From Aliikangiella marina (GTDB lineage: Bacteria; Pseudomonadota; Gammaproteobacteria; Enterobacterales; Kangiellaceae), in NCBI RefSeq assembly GCF_007004765.1, contig NZ_VIKR01000002.1:62001-126000 (forward strand): a stretch of 64,000 bases of DNA, written 5' to 3'. The position numbers and the translations under genes are program-made. A model generated the notes under the pieces. The model ran no database searches. It was not told the origin of the DNA and was given only the letters and a program-made list of their open reading frames with translations. Of this stretch, positions 1 to 8,848 are shown in pieces (position 1 is the stretch's first letter; each line of letters begins with the position of its first letter).

Positions 1-13
1 GCTTTGAGAAAGG

Positions 14-550
14 CTAGGCATCAATCGATTGCGACTTAGTATTAGATTTTACTTTCGCGGGAATACCAACAGCAGTATGGTTTTCAGGTACATTTTCTAA
101 GACAACAGACAAAGCACCAATCTTTGCATTGTTACCGACAGTAACATCGCCTAGAACCTGTGCATAAGCACCTAACTCTACATTGTCACCTAATGTTGGC
201 GCAAACTCGTCATTGTACCGATTCCCGAGAGTAACACCTTGTCTCAAAGTGCAATTTGCACCAATCACGGTGTTTTGGTGAATGAAAACATTACCAAAAT
301 GGTAAATTCTTAGACCACCACCTATTTTTATTGATTTGGCAATGCTAATGCCAGTTGCGAGAGTAACAAAGTGAAAGATTATCCAGTAAAAAGACATCGC
401 AATTTTTTTAAAGAAACCATCTTTCATTAAGTCGATAGACTCGCCTTTTCTATGCCAATAGACAGCCCAAATGGACGGCTCTCTCAGCCACGGCTTTTTA
501 GGGTAACGGCTTAAATCGTCTTTCCATTTTATTTTTATATCTTTATGCAT
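14..550 (-). CDS. Serine acetyltransferase-like hexapeptide O-acyltransferase
   Basis: The 178-residue protein is a left-handed beta-helix acyltransferase. Hexapeptide repeats run from about residue 90 to 160, and the end (AVGIPAKV) is typical of CysE/LacA-like enzymes. It lacks the long N-terminal helical domain of true CysE (about 270 residues), so it looks like the short serine-acetyltransferase-like enzymes found in exopolysaccharide loci, which acetylate sugars or amino sugars with acetyl-CoA. It is divergent from the peptide synthetase at 798 across 247 bases in which I see no convincing promoter or operator. The real substrate cannot be read from sequence. Cysteine biosynthesis is possible but less likely given the length and the neighbours. 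Confidence 0.75.
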   Translation of the reverse strand: MHKDIKIKWKDDLSRYPKKPWLREPSIWAVYWHRKGESIDLMKDGFFKKIAMSFYWIIFHFVTLATGISIAKSIKIGGGLRIYHFGNVFIHQNTVIGANCTLRQGVTLGNRYNDEFAPTLGDNVELGAYAQVLGDVTVGNNAKIGALSVVLENVPENHTAVGIPAKVKSNTKSQSIDA

Positions 551-797
551 TTAACTTGATAACTAGTAAATTTAAGAATGGTCCAGAAACAAAGCGACGA
601 GTTTATATCACTGTAATCTAACAACTATGTTACGAGAAAGCGGATTATATCAAAGAAAAATTAAGAACGCTCGATTTGATGGAATTATAAGTGATAAGAG
701 CAAGATTTATTTTAGCCAGTAGATTTATTCTGTAAGGGAATTTAAGTATCATGAGAACATATAAAATTAACTATCGTACTAGACTGATAAAGTAAAC

Positions 798-3700
798 ATG
801 GATGTATTTAAATCTCAGCCTACTGATAATGCGTATATCGGCTTAGACGAGCTGGAAAAACCAGCTTGGTACGTCGTAGAAGGTAGTGAGTGTAAGAAGC
901 TTTTATTCGATGAAAATAATCTAAATTCTCCATTTACGCGACATTCAATAGAATATGAACCTTTTAGAAACGGCAAGTTTCAAAAAGGATATCCCCTACT
1001 TCAAAATCAATCAGAAATTTGGCTTGCATGTAAACTTGGAGGTATAGCGGCTTCCAAAGCATTCAATATCGCTTGTTCGATTACAATTAATCAACCTTTA
1101 GATATTGAAAAATTTAGTCAAGCGTTTGAACGAGCACTGCATGAAACAGAAGCATTTAAAACGGTGTTTAGTAAGACTGGTCGATACCGACTGATTCAGT
1201 GTGACCCAGTTCACGATTTTGCGTATTACGATGCTGCCAGTGATGGAGCTAATGAAGCTAGCGCAAAGATTAAAGTGAAAATTCGAAACTTTGCGAATCA
1301 AGCATTTTCATTAGAAGCGGGCGGTTTGCTGCGGATCTTATTAATCAAACTAGAAGCCAATAAATATCAACTTGTTATTACAACCCATCATGCGGTCTGT
1401 GACCGAAGAGGACTGTTACTCTATATTGATCACTGTATTGCCAAGTATCATAAATTGGTCACTCAAAGCAGTGATGGAGTGAAAAAAGACATCACTAAAC
1501 GTCTCGCTATAAACGAAGCTACGCCCTTTAATTTGGATCAAGTTAAGAAGTCTCAGGATTATTGGCGCGAAAAAATGACGGTCGAGCATGAATATACCGA
1601 ATTTCCGTTAGACTTTGTTCGAGGTGCCGATAGGCAATATCGATGTGATGTTTATGCTGGCCATTTGGAGGATAGGTTATCCGAAAAACTATTAGCCTAT
1701 GCACGTTCTATTTCAGTAAAACCTAAGATTATTTTATTAACTGCTTATACACTACTTTTGGCTCGCCTAAATCAACAACCAAAAGTCGGTTTTGGATTAT
1801 CTACATCCTTACGAGATAATATATTAGAAAGCCAGTATTTAGGAAACGCCGTTTGTCTGATTCCGCTATTTGCTGATATTTCTTCAATAGAGAATACGAG
1901 GGATTTAATCACGCAGGTTGACCAAACAACCAAGGATATATATCAGTATAACCAGACGAGCTATGGCGAAATAATCGGTTACTCTTCTAGACAACGGTCA
2001 GTTAATAAACCACCGCTTTTTTCATCGACAGTGTCATTTTCCGATTCTCGGGCTGAGCGATTAAGTTATCCGATTTTTTCTGATTCAGCAGTAGAATGGA
2101 TATCAAGGAGTTCCGAATTATTTGATAATTCGGTAAATTTTCAATTTGATGCCGAAAGGATTTATTTTGAATGTTATTTTAATTCAGCGCTATTTAAACC
2201 GGAGATAATCGAAGAACGATTTTTAGAGTTTCAATTGATTTTAAGCGCAATATTAGAAGAAGTTGAAGTATCTCACCTTAACTTACTTTCAAATAAAGGG
2301 AGACAAAATTATCTCAAAATAAATAATACGAAAACGCCTGTACCGAATATGTTATTGCATCAGTTTTTTGAGCAACAGGTAGTACTCTCTCCGACTCAAA
2401 TTGCGGTAATTGATATCGATAGAGAAATTTCATACCAAGCTCTCAACGTTAAGGCGGAAGTTTTAGCACTATCGATTCATTCAAGAGGCTTACCTCAAGG
2501 TAGTGTCATCGGTTTGTGTTTAGACAGAAACATAGATTATTTGGTTGCTATGCTCGCGACACTCAAATGTGGCATGACTTTTCTTCCTATTGATCCAAGT
2601 TTACCTTTGAGCAGAATACGCCACATAGTGACTGATTCTTCGGCACAACTCATTCTGTGTAAAAGCAGCTTTTCAGAGCTGTTTTCGGAAATGTCGGTAG
2701 AATTGTATGACCCATCATCCGCTATTAGCAAATTACCGGCCGAGAAAACTATTTTAGAAGGCATTGAGACTAACCTCGAACAACCTGCCTATTTAATCTA
2801 TACCTCGGGCTCAACAGGGGTGCCCAAAGGGGTAAGAATTTCGCATCGAGCGATAGCGAACTTTCTGTCAGCCATGCAGTCTCTTTTTCCGCTGAGTGCT
2901 AGTGATAATTTTTTAGCTCTCACCACATTTTCATTTGATATATCTTTGTTAGAGCTACTTTTACCCCTCTCTTGCGGTGCAAAAGTAACTATTGCAACGA
3001 GAGAGCAGCGATTAGAGCCTGATGCGCTTGCCAGTTTAATCGACTCTAACGAAATTACTCATATTCAAACAACACCAACAACTTGGCGGTTATTACTCAA
3101 GACAAACTCACAAAGATTGTCAAGCGTTGTCGCTTTGTGCGGCGGTGAAGCTTTAAGTTTGGACTTAAAGAACCAGCTGTTTGAGCGAGTAAAGTGCTTG
3201 TGGAACATGTATGGTCCGACTGAAACAACCATTTGGTCGTCTTGCCATCAAGTTATCTCTGTTGATGAAGACATTTTTATTGGACAACCGATCGATAATA
3301 CTCAGTTTTATATTTTAGGTCAGAACGATGATGTACTTCCCCGAGGTGTGATCGGTGAGCTGTATATTGGTGGTAATGGATTGTTTAGCGGCTATCAAAA
3401 TGCCGAAGCGTTAACGCATGAAAGGTTTATCTCAAAGAATGTTTTAGGTGAAGGGACTGTACAGTTATATAGGACGGGTGATTTAGTCAAATTAACCTAT
3501 GAAAATAAGTTCCAGTTCATATCTCGAGCCGATCGACAAGTAAAAGTCAGAGGGCATCGCATAGAATTGGCAGAAATTGAACATGTCCTCAGTCAACATG
3601 AATCGATCGATGCGTGTCTATCTCGTTTAGTCGAAGTGCCAGGAAATGATAACAAGATTGCCGTGTATGTGAAGTACCGTAACAATTTAAGTGAGACGAC

Positions 3701-4187
3701 GACAGGCTTGCGGAGATTCATGCGAGAGTTTTTACCTGACTATATGCTGCCTCAATTTATTGTACAAATAGATGAGTTGCCGCTAACCCAAAATAAGAAG
3801 GTTGACTATAATGCGTTGCCCAACGTATATAAAACTGAACATCAGCAACACACTCGTGACTTACCGAAAAGCGATATCGAACGGCAGTTTGTTGATATTT
3901 GCGCGGAGATACTAAGCATCGACACTAGTCAAATAAGCTTATCAGATAACTTTTTTGAAATCGGCGGAAACTCGCTCAGCTCATTAAGGGTCATTGAAAA
4001 AGTGAGAGTTTTGACAGGGAAAAGGTTAAGTCCGAGACTTTTTATCCTTGAATCGCTTCGCAATATTGTCAATGAACTAGACCATGAACATTTAAAAAAC
4101 ACAGTCTCGTATTTAGCCAGCAATGAAATCAAAGCTACCAACAAAAGCTGGTTTGATAAACTAAGAAGTAGGCTGTTTCGTCACTAA
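798..4187 (+). CDS. Single-module NRPS (C-A-PCP), predicted glycine-activating
   Basis: This 1129-residue peptide synthetase has one module. A condensation domain covers about 60-500, with HHAVCD at 197-202. An adenylation domain covers about 525-1020, with the P-loop TSGSTGVPKG at 669-678, YGPTETT at 805-811, YRTGDL, and the A10 lysine in LTQNKK. A carrier domain follows, with the phosphopantetheine serine S1059 in GGNS. There is no thioesterase, reductase or epimerase domain. Aligned by eye to PheA, the pocket residues are D714, I715, L718, Q757, L780, G782, M804, I812, W813 and K, the pattern known for glycine. The condensation motif has Arg203 where Gly is usual. The product is unknown. 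The domains are certain and the substrate is inferred. ATG start with no strong ribosome-binding site. Confidence 0.93.
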   Translation: MDVFKSQPTDNAYIGLDELEKPAWYVVEGSECKKLLFDENNLNSPFTRHSIEYEPFRNGKFQKGYPLLQNQSEIWLACKLGGIAASKAFNIACSITINQPLDIEKFSQAFERALHETEAFKTVFSKTGRYRLIQCDPVHDFAYYDAASDGANEASAKIKVKIRNFANQAFSLEAGGLLRILLIKLEANKYQLVITTHHAVCDRRGLLLYIDHCIAKYHKLVTQSSDGVKKDITKRLAINEATPFNLDQVKKSQDYWREKMTVEHEYTEFPLDFVRGADRQYRCDVYAGHLEDRLSEKLLAYARSISVKPKIILLTAYTLLLARLNQQPKVGFGLSTSLRDNILESQYLGNAVCLIPLFADISSIENTRDLITQVDQTTKDIYQYNQTSYGEIIGYSSRQRSVNKPPLFSSTVSFSDSRAERLSYPIFSDSAVEWISRSSELFDNSVNFQFDAERIYFECYFNSALFKPEIIEERFLEFQLILSAILEEVEVSHLNLLSNKGRQNYLKINNTKTPVPNMLLHQFFEQQVVLSPTQIAVIDIDREISYQALNVKAEVLALSIHSRGLPQGSVIGLCLDRNIDYLVAMLATLKCGMTFLPIDPSLPLSRIRHIVTDSSAQLILCKSSFSELFSEMSVELYDPSSAISKLPAEKTILEGIETNLEQPAYLIYTSGSTGVPKGVRISHRAIANFLSAMQSLFPLSASDNFLALTTFSFDISLLELLLPLSCGAKVTIATREQRLEPDALASLIDSNEITHIQTTPTTWRLLLKTNSQRLSSVVALCGGEALSLDLKNQLFERVKCLWNMYGPTETTIWSSCHQVISVDEDIFIGQPIDNTQFYILGQNDDVLPRGVIGELYIGGNGLFSGYQNAEALTHERFISKNVLGEGTVQLYRTGDLVKLTYENKFQFISRADRQVKVRGHRIELAEIEHVLSQHESIDACLSRLVEVPGNDNKIAVYVKYRNNLSETTTGLRRFMREFLPDYMLPQFIVQIDELPLTQNKKVDYNALPNVYKTEHQQHTRDLPKSDIERQFVDICAEILSIDTSQISLSDNFFEIGGNSLSSLRVIEKVRVLTGKRLSPRLFILESLRNIVNELDHEHLKNTVSYLASNEIKATNKSWFDKLRSRLFRH

Positions 4188-4376
4188 AACGCCAGTGATA
4201 GTGATTATTTAATTCGCCTTATTATCAATAATAACGTGGCTGGAAGTCTCGTTGCAAGAATGGCTATTGTAGGAGTTGCTATCTTAGAAATAGTTATCGC
4301 TTTAATTGCGTCCGATCAAAGTTCAAGGTCGTTATACTTGGTTACTTCAAAGAAACCTAATTACATCAAAGGCGCT

Positions 4377-5222
4377 TCAAGAGAAGTGCTCATTCAACCA
4401 TAAAATAATTCGCTCAAAGAGTAATTTTCGATGCGCTAAGATCAAGTATGTATGGTCGGCGGTTTCAAAGTAGGTAACCTCAACGTTTTTAGAAAAATCA
4501 TAGTGACCAAATACGTCGTCAAATTGTTTTTCATAAGAGTAATAACCTCTCACCGCGCCGGTAAAAATAAGGAGTTGATGAAGTCCCTTTTTATACATCG
4601 ATTGCATGTCTTCAATGTAAGAGCTTTTGGCTGGTAGCTTCCAAGTAAAGTCTTGCTCCATTCGCGATTCATACTTTGCTTGTTTGGAGCTAAATAGCCT
4701 GCGTAACTTTCTTGATATTGCTTGGGTAAGTCGCCGTGGTCGAGTGACTATCGGTACGAATCTTTGCATATGGGCGTTAAAGTTTTTATACCCGTAGCCA
4801 TCGAGAGAAACATAACCGATGATTTTCTCGTAAAGAACGCTCGCTTGATGTGCAAGGTCGGCACCGTTACACAAACCCAGGACAATAAACTTATTGGTAG
4901 AAAGTTTTGACTCTATTGCGTCCAATGCATGGCCAATGTCATTGAGATATTGCTGGTTAATATTTTTGGCGTCATTAATTTGTAAATTACTATCGCCTAT
5001 TCCAGATAAATCGAAGCGAAATGCATGAAATCCTTGTTTAGCCAATTCTCGAGCGAGCTCAGTACTCATTCTGAAAGGGCCGGCGCGATTGACTAAGCCT
5101 GCGTTCAAAATCACAACGACGGGCCTTTCGCAGGTAAAATTATCCGAGTCGCCTGGTGCTTCTGCCGGCGTTAGAATACCGACAAGATTATGACTTTCGC
5201 CAAAGGTAATGACGTTTTCCAC
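4377..5222 (-). CDS. Alpha/beta-hydrolase, exosortase-A-associated hydrolase 1 type
   Basis: The 281-residue alpha/beta-hydrolase fold protein opens with a substrate-lid region and the stretch LNAGLVNRAGP, then FRFDLSGIGDS near residues 68-78. The nucleophile elbow reads GLCNGA, so Cys sits where Ser is usual. This combination matches, from memory, the family TIGR03100 (exosortase A system-associated hydrolase 1). The start is GTG, preceded by GGGGAG, which lies in the end of the upstream gene; the two coding regions are only 3 bases apart, so they are co-transcribed. Its biochemical role is not established. Proposed roles are release or editing of acyl or aminoacyl carrier-bound intermediates, which would suit the carrier domain of the convergent synthetase. 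Confidence 0.8.
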   Translation of the reverse strand: MENVITFGESHNLVGILTPAEAPGDSDNFTCERPVVVILNAGLVNRAGPFRMSTELARELAKQGFHAFRFDLSGIGDSNLQINDAKNINQQYLNDIGHALDAIESKLSTNKFIVLGLCNGADLAHQASVLYEKIIGYVSLDGYGYKNFNAHMQRFVPIVTRPRRLTQAISRKLRRLFSSKQAKYESRMEQDFTWKLPAKSSYIEDMQSMYKKGLHQLLIFTGAVRGYYSYEKQFDDVFGHYDFSKNVEVTYFETADHTYLILAHRKLLFERIILWLNEHFS

Positions 5223-5225
5223 GCT

Positions 5226-6011
5226 TTACTCTCCCCTCAAACATTGGCGAATCAATGAAAAGGATTGAGTCGCGGTAAACATTCTTCCTAGTTGCCTACT
5301 ATCGCGCCAATTAGTTAATTGCTGAGATATTACAAGCGGCGAAGAAATCAATCGATTGAGTTGCTCGATTAATTCTAAGTTTTGAGGTTCAGAAGTTACT
5401 GCGAATCTGTTTTTGACTGAATAGCGGTCAACCGACCTGAAAGATAGTGCTTGGAGCTGGCTTTGCAGCTCTGGGCTGTAGTAATGACCAAGATACTCGT
5501 TTTGCGTCTCTGAGACGCTTTCTTCTGTTAAGTAAAAGCGTTCCGGATCCGATATAGCAAATTGATGCATTTCTTTGATTTGTTCCAGAAAGGTTGCTCC
5601 GGAAATAATGGGTTCCCACATAATGAGTTTACTAACTGTTAATGACCGGGTTGCTTCGAGAGCCAGCAGGGAACCAAGTCTTAGTCCTAATAATGAGACT
5701 TTTTGACAGCCAGACTGCTCTTTACACTCTTCCACTGCCGATTGGATATCTTTTATCCAACGAATGACCGAACCTTTATGGCTCTCTCCAGAGGAGTCTC
5801 CGGTTGCATAATAACTAAACCGCAATACTGAAAAACCGTCATTTGCTAAGTAATCACTGAGCAGTTTGAGGGTTTTATGAGTTCGCGCAAATTCGTGGCC
5901 GATAGGAGGACAGATGACCAAGGACTCTCCTCGATCAAACGCTTGATTGGCTAATTGATGAATGCCGAACAGCGGAGCCGATTTTTCGCCGAAGAAAAAT
6001 GCGTTAATCAT
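5226..6011 (-). CDS. Alpha/beta-hydrolase, exosortase-A-associated hydrolase 2 type
   Basis: The 261-residue hydrolase-fold protein has the features of the exosortase A system-associated hydrolase 2 family (TIGR03101, from memory): an early ICPPIGHE segment, RFSYYATGDS, and the elbow GLRLGS, where the usual catalytic Ser is Arg. It is therefore probably not a classical serine hydrolase. It is the first gene of a two-gene minus-strand operon with the hydrolase-1-type gene. I chose the ATG at 6011; a TTG codon lies immediately upstream. The gene lies convergent to the peptide synthetase and divergent from phoB. Confidence 0.8.
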   Translation of the reverse strand: MINAFFFGEKSAPLFGIHQLANQAFDRGESLVICPPIGHEFARTHKTLKLLSDYLANDGFSVLRFSYYATGDSSGESHKGSVIRWIKDIQSAVEECKEQSGCQKVSLLGLRLGSLLALEATRSLTVSKLIMWEPIISGATFLEQIKEMHQFAISDPERFYLTEESVSETQNEYLGHYYSPELQSQLQALSFRSVDRYSVKNRFAVTSEPQNLELIEQLNRLISSPLVISQQLTNWRDSRQLGRMFTATQSFSLIRQCLRGE

Positions 6012-6504
6012 CAATTAAAAGCCTGCAACTAGAGAAGGAGGAAACAATTGTATTTTTGTGATGTATAAACATTTTGAGGTACAACAATAATCCCCAAAAG
6101 TACAAGAGATACTTTTTACTAATGCCCTATACTTATTCTTAGTTAAACAATTGATTTTTATCAACCTTGATGAAAAAATTCCTGTTTTGAGATAGTAACT
6201 GAATAGTCATTAAAATTGAATGTCTCAGTCTGATTTAAAACGGTCCGGTAGTATTTTAAAGTTAAGTCCTTTATTTTTTCGATTGTCGATTTCTTGGATT
6301 GTGAGTTCCTATAACGTTAAATGACAGGGCTCCCATCCTGAAAAACACTTGGTTTATACTAAGCCCAGATATAATCGTCTATGCTATGATTGTTCATAAA
6401 ACTTTCAAAAATGTCACATTAATGTCATTTATCTGCCGGAGAATGCTTACGTTTTTTAAATAACCCCTAGATTTGGGGGCTTTGAGTCAAGTGAGGCCTT
6501 GTAA
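6012..6504. other. Intergenic region upstream of phoB
   Basis: This 493-base AT-rich gap separates the hydrolase operon (leftward) from phoB (rightward). The only strong signal is the Pho box and -10 candidate close to phoB, listed separately. I see no small coding region with a ribosome-binding site, no tRNA and no Rho-independent terminator. Confidence 0.6.
6411..6444 (+). promoter_or_regulatory. Pho box and -10 element of phoB
   Basis: Two 7-base repeats, ATGTCAC (6411-6417) and ATGTCAT (6422-6428), are separated by the AT-rich spacer ATTA, the classical PhoB-binding layout of an 11-base period. A -10 candidate GAGAAT lies at 6439-6444, ten bases after the box. This predicts autoregulation of phoBR under phosphate starvation. 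Confidence 0.8.
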
Positions 6505-7200
6505 ATGGCGAAGAAGATCTTATTAGTTGAAGATGAACAACCCATCAGGGAAATGCTTCGTTATGCATTAGAAAGAGAAAGCTTTGAGATTGAAGAGGCC
6601 GATAATGCTGCTTCTGCACGAGAAAAGCTAACTAAGAAGCGACCCGATCTCCTCATCGTCGATTGGATGATGCCTGGTGAAACGGGTGTCGATTTTATCA
6701 AACGCATTAGAAAAGACGAGGTTTTACAAGACTTACCGGTTATAATGCTGACAGCAAGAGTGGAAGAGTCCGATAAAGTTAAAGGCTTGGACTGTGGCGC
6801 AGATGATTATGTGACCAAGCCAGTTGGAATTAAAGAGCTTGTTGCGAGAGTGAAAGCGCTATTAAGGCGAACTTCACAAGCTGATGAAGACGATGTTTTG
6901 GAGTCAGAAGGACTAAAGCTAAATTTAGCGACTAATCAACTTGATATCGAAGGGGATGACGTCCATATAGGGCAAACAGAGTTTTCCTTATTACGCTTTT
7001 TCATTGAGCATAAGAATCGCGTATATTCGCGCACCCAATTACTCGATTTTGTCTGGGGACAAGCCGTTTACATCGAAGAAAGAACAGTTGATGTACATGT
7101 CTTGAGACTGCGTAAGATCCTTAAACCATTCGGTAAGGACAAACTAATTAAAACCGTTCGAGGCATGGGCTACATGTTTAGCCAAAAAAAGCCTGCTTAG
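6505..7200 (+). CDS. phoB: Phosphate regulon response regulator PhoB
   Basis: The 231-residue OmpR/PhoB-class regulator has a receiver domain (1-120) with the acidic pair E9/D10, phospho-acceptor D53, T83 and K105. Its C-terminal winged helix (about 130-228) contains VDVHVLRLRKIL and the wing sequence TVRGMGY. PhoB is activated by PhoR when external phosphate is low and binds Pho boxes. Two such sites are visible in this window, in front of phoB itself and in front of pstS. The downstream phoR starts 21 bases later, so the two form an operon. Confidence 0.97.
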   Translation: MAKKILLVEDEQPIREMLRYALERESFEIEEADNAASAREKLTKKRPDLLIVDWMMPGETGVDFIKRIRKDEVLQDLPVIMLTARVEESDKVKGLDCGADDYVTKPVGIKELVARVKALLRRTSQADEDDVLESEGLKLNLATNQLDIEGDDVHIGQTEFSLLRFFIEHKNRVYSRTQLLDFVWGQAVYIEERTVDVHVLRLRKILKPFGKDKLIKTVRGMGYMFSQKKPA

Positions 7201-7221
7201 CGGCAAGAGAATTGAACACCC

Positions 7222-8586
7222 ATGAATAACGCTTGGACTATAGAATTTACACGGATCGTAGTAGTTGTCGCGATAGCGATTTTATTCGGTCTGGTCTCAG
7301 GCTATTGGATGTTGGCAATTCTTGTTCCGTTTTCAGTTTATGTTGGTTGGATGCTGACTCAAATCAGAGTGCTAGAGCGCTGGATTCGACTAGGTGCTAA
7401 AAATAGCCTGGCTCCAGATTCTAACGGAATATGGCAGTTGATAGTGCAGCATATTGTTCATGCACAGCGTAAAAATACTGAGCGTAAAGTTCGTTTATCA
7501 CAAATGGCTAACCGGTTTGAGGCGATTATCGCTGCGTTACCCGAAGCGACAGTGGTGATTAATGCAAACAGAGAGATCGAGTTGACTAATCAAGCGTCGT
7601 TTACCTTGTTAGGTATCGATAAACAGCGCGATCTTGGCCAAAAAATCGATAATCTAATCCGAGACCCAGCTTTTCACGCGTTGATTGAGTCACCAGAACA
7701 GAATACTCAAGTTGAAATCGAGTCGCCAATCGATAATTTAAAAACCCTGTCCATGAATTGTGTTGATTTTGGTTCCGATCAGAAGCTTATTACAGCACGC
7801 GATGTCAGCCAAAGAATTGCAGTTCAAAAATTGCGCAAAGCGTTTATTGCAAATGCCTCTCACGAACTTAGAACACCGCTAACAGTTATCGCAGGTTACT
7901 TAGAGCTACTCGAGTCAGAAGTTGATATTCCCGAGCATATCCGCCGCCAGATTACTAATGCGAGTCATCAAGCAAGCAGAATGCAGAAGATCCTGGATGA
8001 CTTATTGATGCTCTCCAAGCTCGAAGAGAAAGGCTACAATAAGCGTTCGGGTGTTGTCGTGGATATGGCAAGCTTAGTTGAGAAGCTAGTCGCTGATTTC
8101 CGTAAAACTCGCGCCAAGGGCACGCATGAAATTATCATGAATGTCGACCATAGCTTGCAGGTTAAGGCAGTAGAGAGCGAGTTATACAGTCTATGTCAGA
8201 ACCTACTCAGTAATGCGGTTAAATATTCGCCGAAGGGCTCGGTAATCCATGTCAAATGGGAAAAAGCACCCGAAGGGAGTCCCGTATTTACAGTCACAGA
8301 TAACGGTGAAGGGATCGCGCCTGAATATATCTCGCGGTTGACTGAAAGGTTCTTTAGAGTCAATGTTAATCGCTCTCGTCAGATTGGTGGGACCGGCTTA
8401 GGATTATCGATTGTTAAGCATATTTTAGAAAACTTAGGCGGGTATCTGAATGTTGAGAGCGAATTAGGGCGAGGTTCTGAGTTCTCGGCCTATTTCCCGC
8501 GTTATCGCGCAATTGACGAATCTCAGGTTGCCCAAAATGTCCAAGTCTTAAAACCACAAGAAGAGGGTTTTAGAGAGATTTCGTAA
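7222..8586 (+). CDS. phoR: Phosphate regulon sensor histidine kinase PhoR
   Basis: The 454-residue membrane histidine kinase has two hydrophobic helices at about 8-45, a short linker and a PAS-like domain at about 95-195. The dimerisation helix carries H214 in SHELRTPL. The ATPase domain has NLLSNAVKYS (N box), DNGEGI (G1) and GTGLGLSIV (G2). As in E. coli PhoR it has almost no periplasmic sensor, in keeping with phosphate sensing through the PstSCAB/PhoU complex encoded just downstream. About 35 residues follow the kinase core. Confidence 0.96.
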   Translation: MNNAWTIEFTRIVVVVAIAILFGLVSGYWMLAILVPFSVYVGWMLTQIRVLERWIRLGAKNSLAPDSNGIWQLIVQHIVHAQRKNTERKVRLSQMANRFEAIIAALPEATVVINANREIELTNQASFTLLGIDKQRDLGQKIDNLIRDPAFHALIESPEQNTQVEIESPIDNLKTLSMNCVDFGSDQKLITARDVSQRIAVQKLRKAFIANASHELRTPLTVIAGYLELLESEVDIPEHIRRQITNASHQASRMQKILDDLLMLSKLEEKGYNKRSGVVVDMASLVEKLVADFRKTRAKGTHEIIMNVDHSLQVKAVESELYSLCQNLLSNAVKYSPKGSVIHVKWEKAPEGSPVFTVTDNGEGIAPEYISRLTERFFRVNVNRSRQIGGTGLGLSIVKHILENLGGYLNVESELGRGSEFSAYFPRYRAIDESQVAQNVQVLKPQEEGFREIS

Positions 8587-8848
8587 TTTGAAAGCAAAAT
8601 TGCCGTTGATTTACTCGTCATTTAGATGATAGTCTCAAGCGGTCTAAATTTGACCTCGCTTAGTAAGTCTTAAGAGTCACTCCGTAGAAAGTTCTCTCCG
8701 CTGTTTCTATCGCAGCGGTCTCAATGAATTTATCAACAAGCGTCTGTATCGGCTTGAGTGGTGTCAAACTGATAAATATAAATAATTTAGCAAAGCTTAA
8801 ACCTGGCGTAGTGAGTTTGCTCAAAAGGTTATTCAGGTGGAGAATTAA

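Noticed and set aside
4188-4376. Short inverted repeats between the synthetase and hydrolase genes as a terminator
   Set aside because: Stems are AT-rich or short and have no T tract in either direction.
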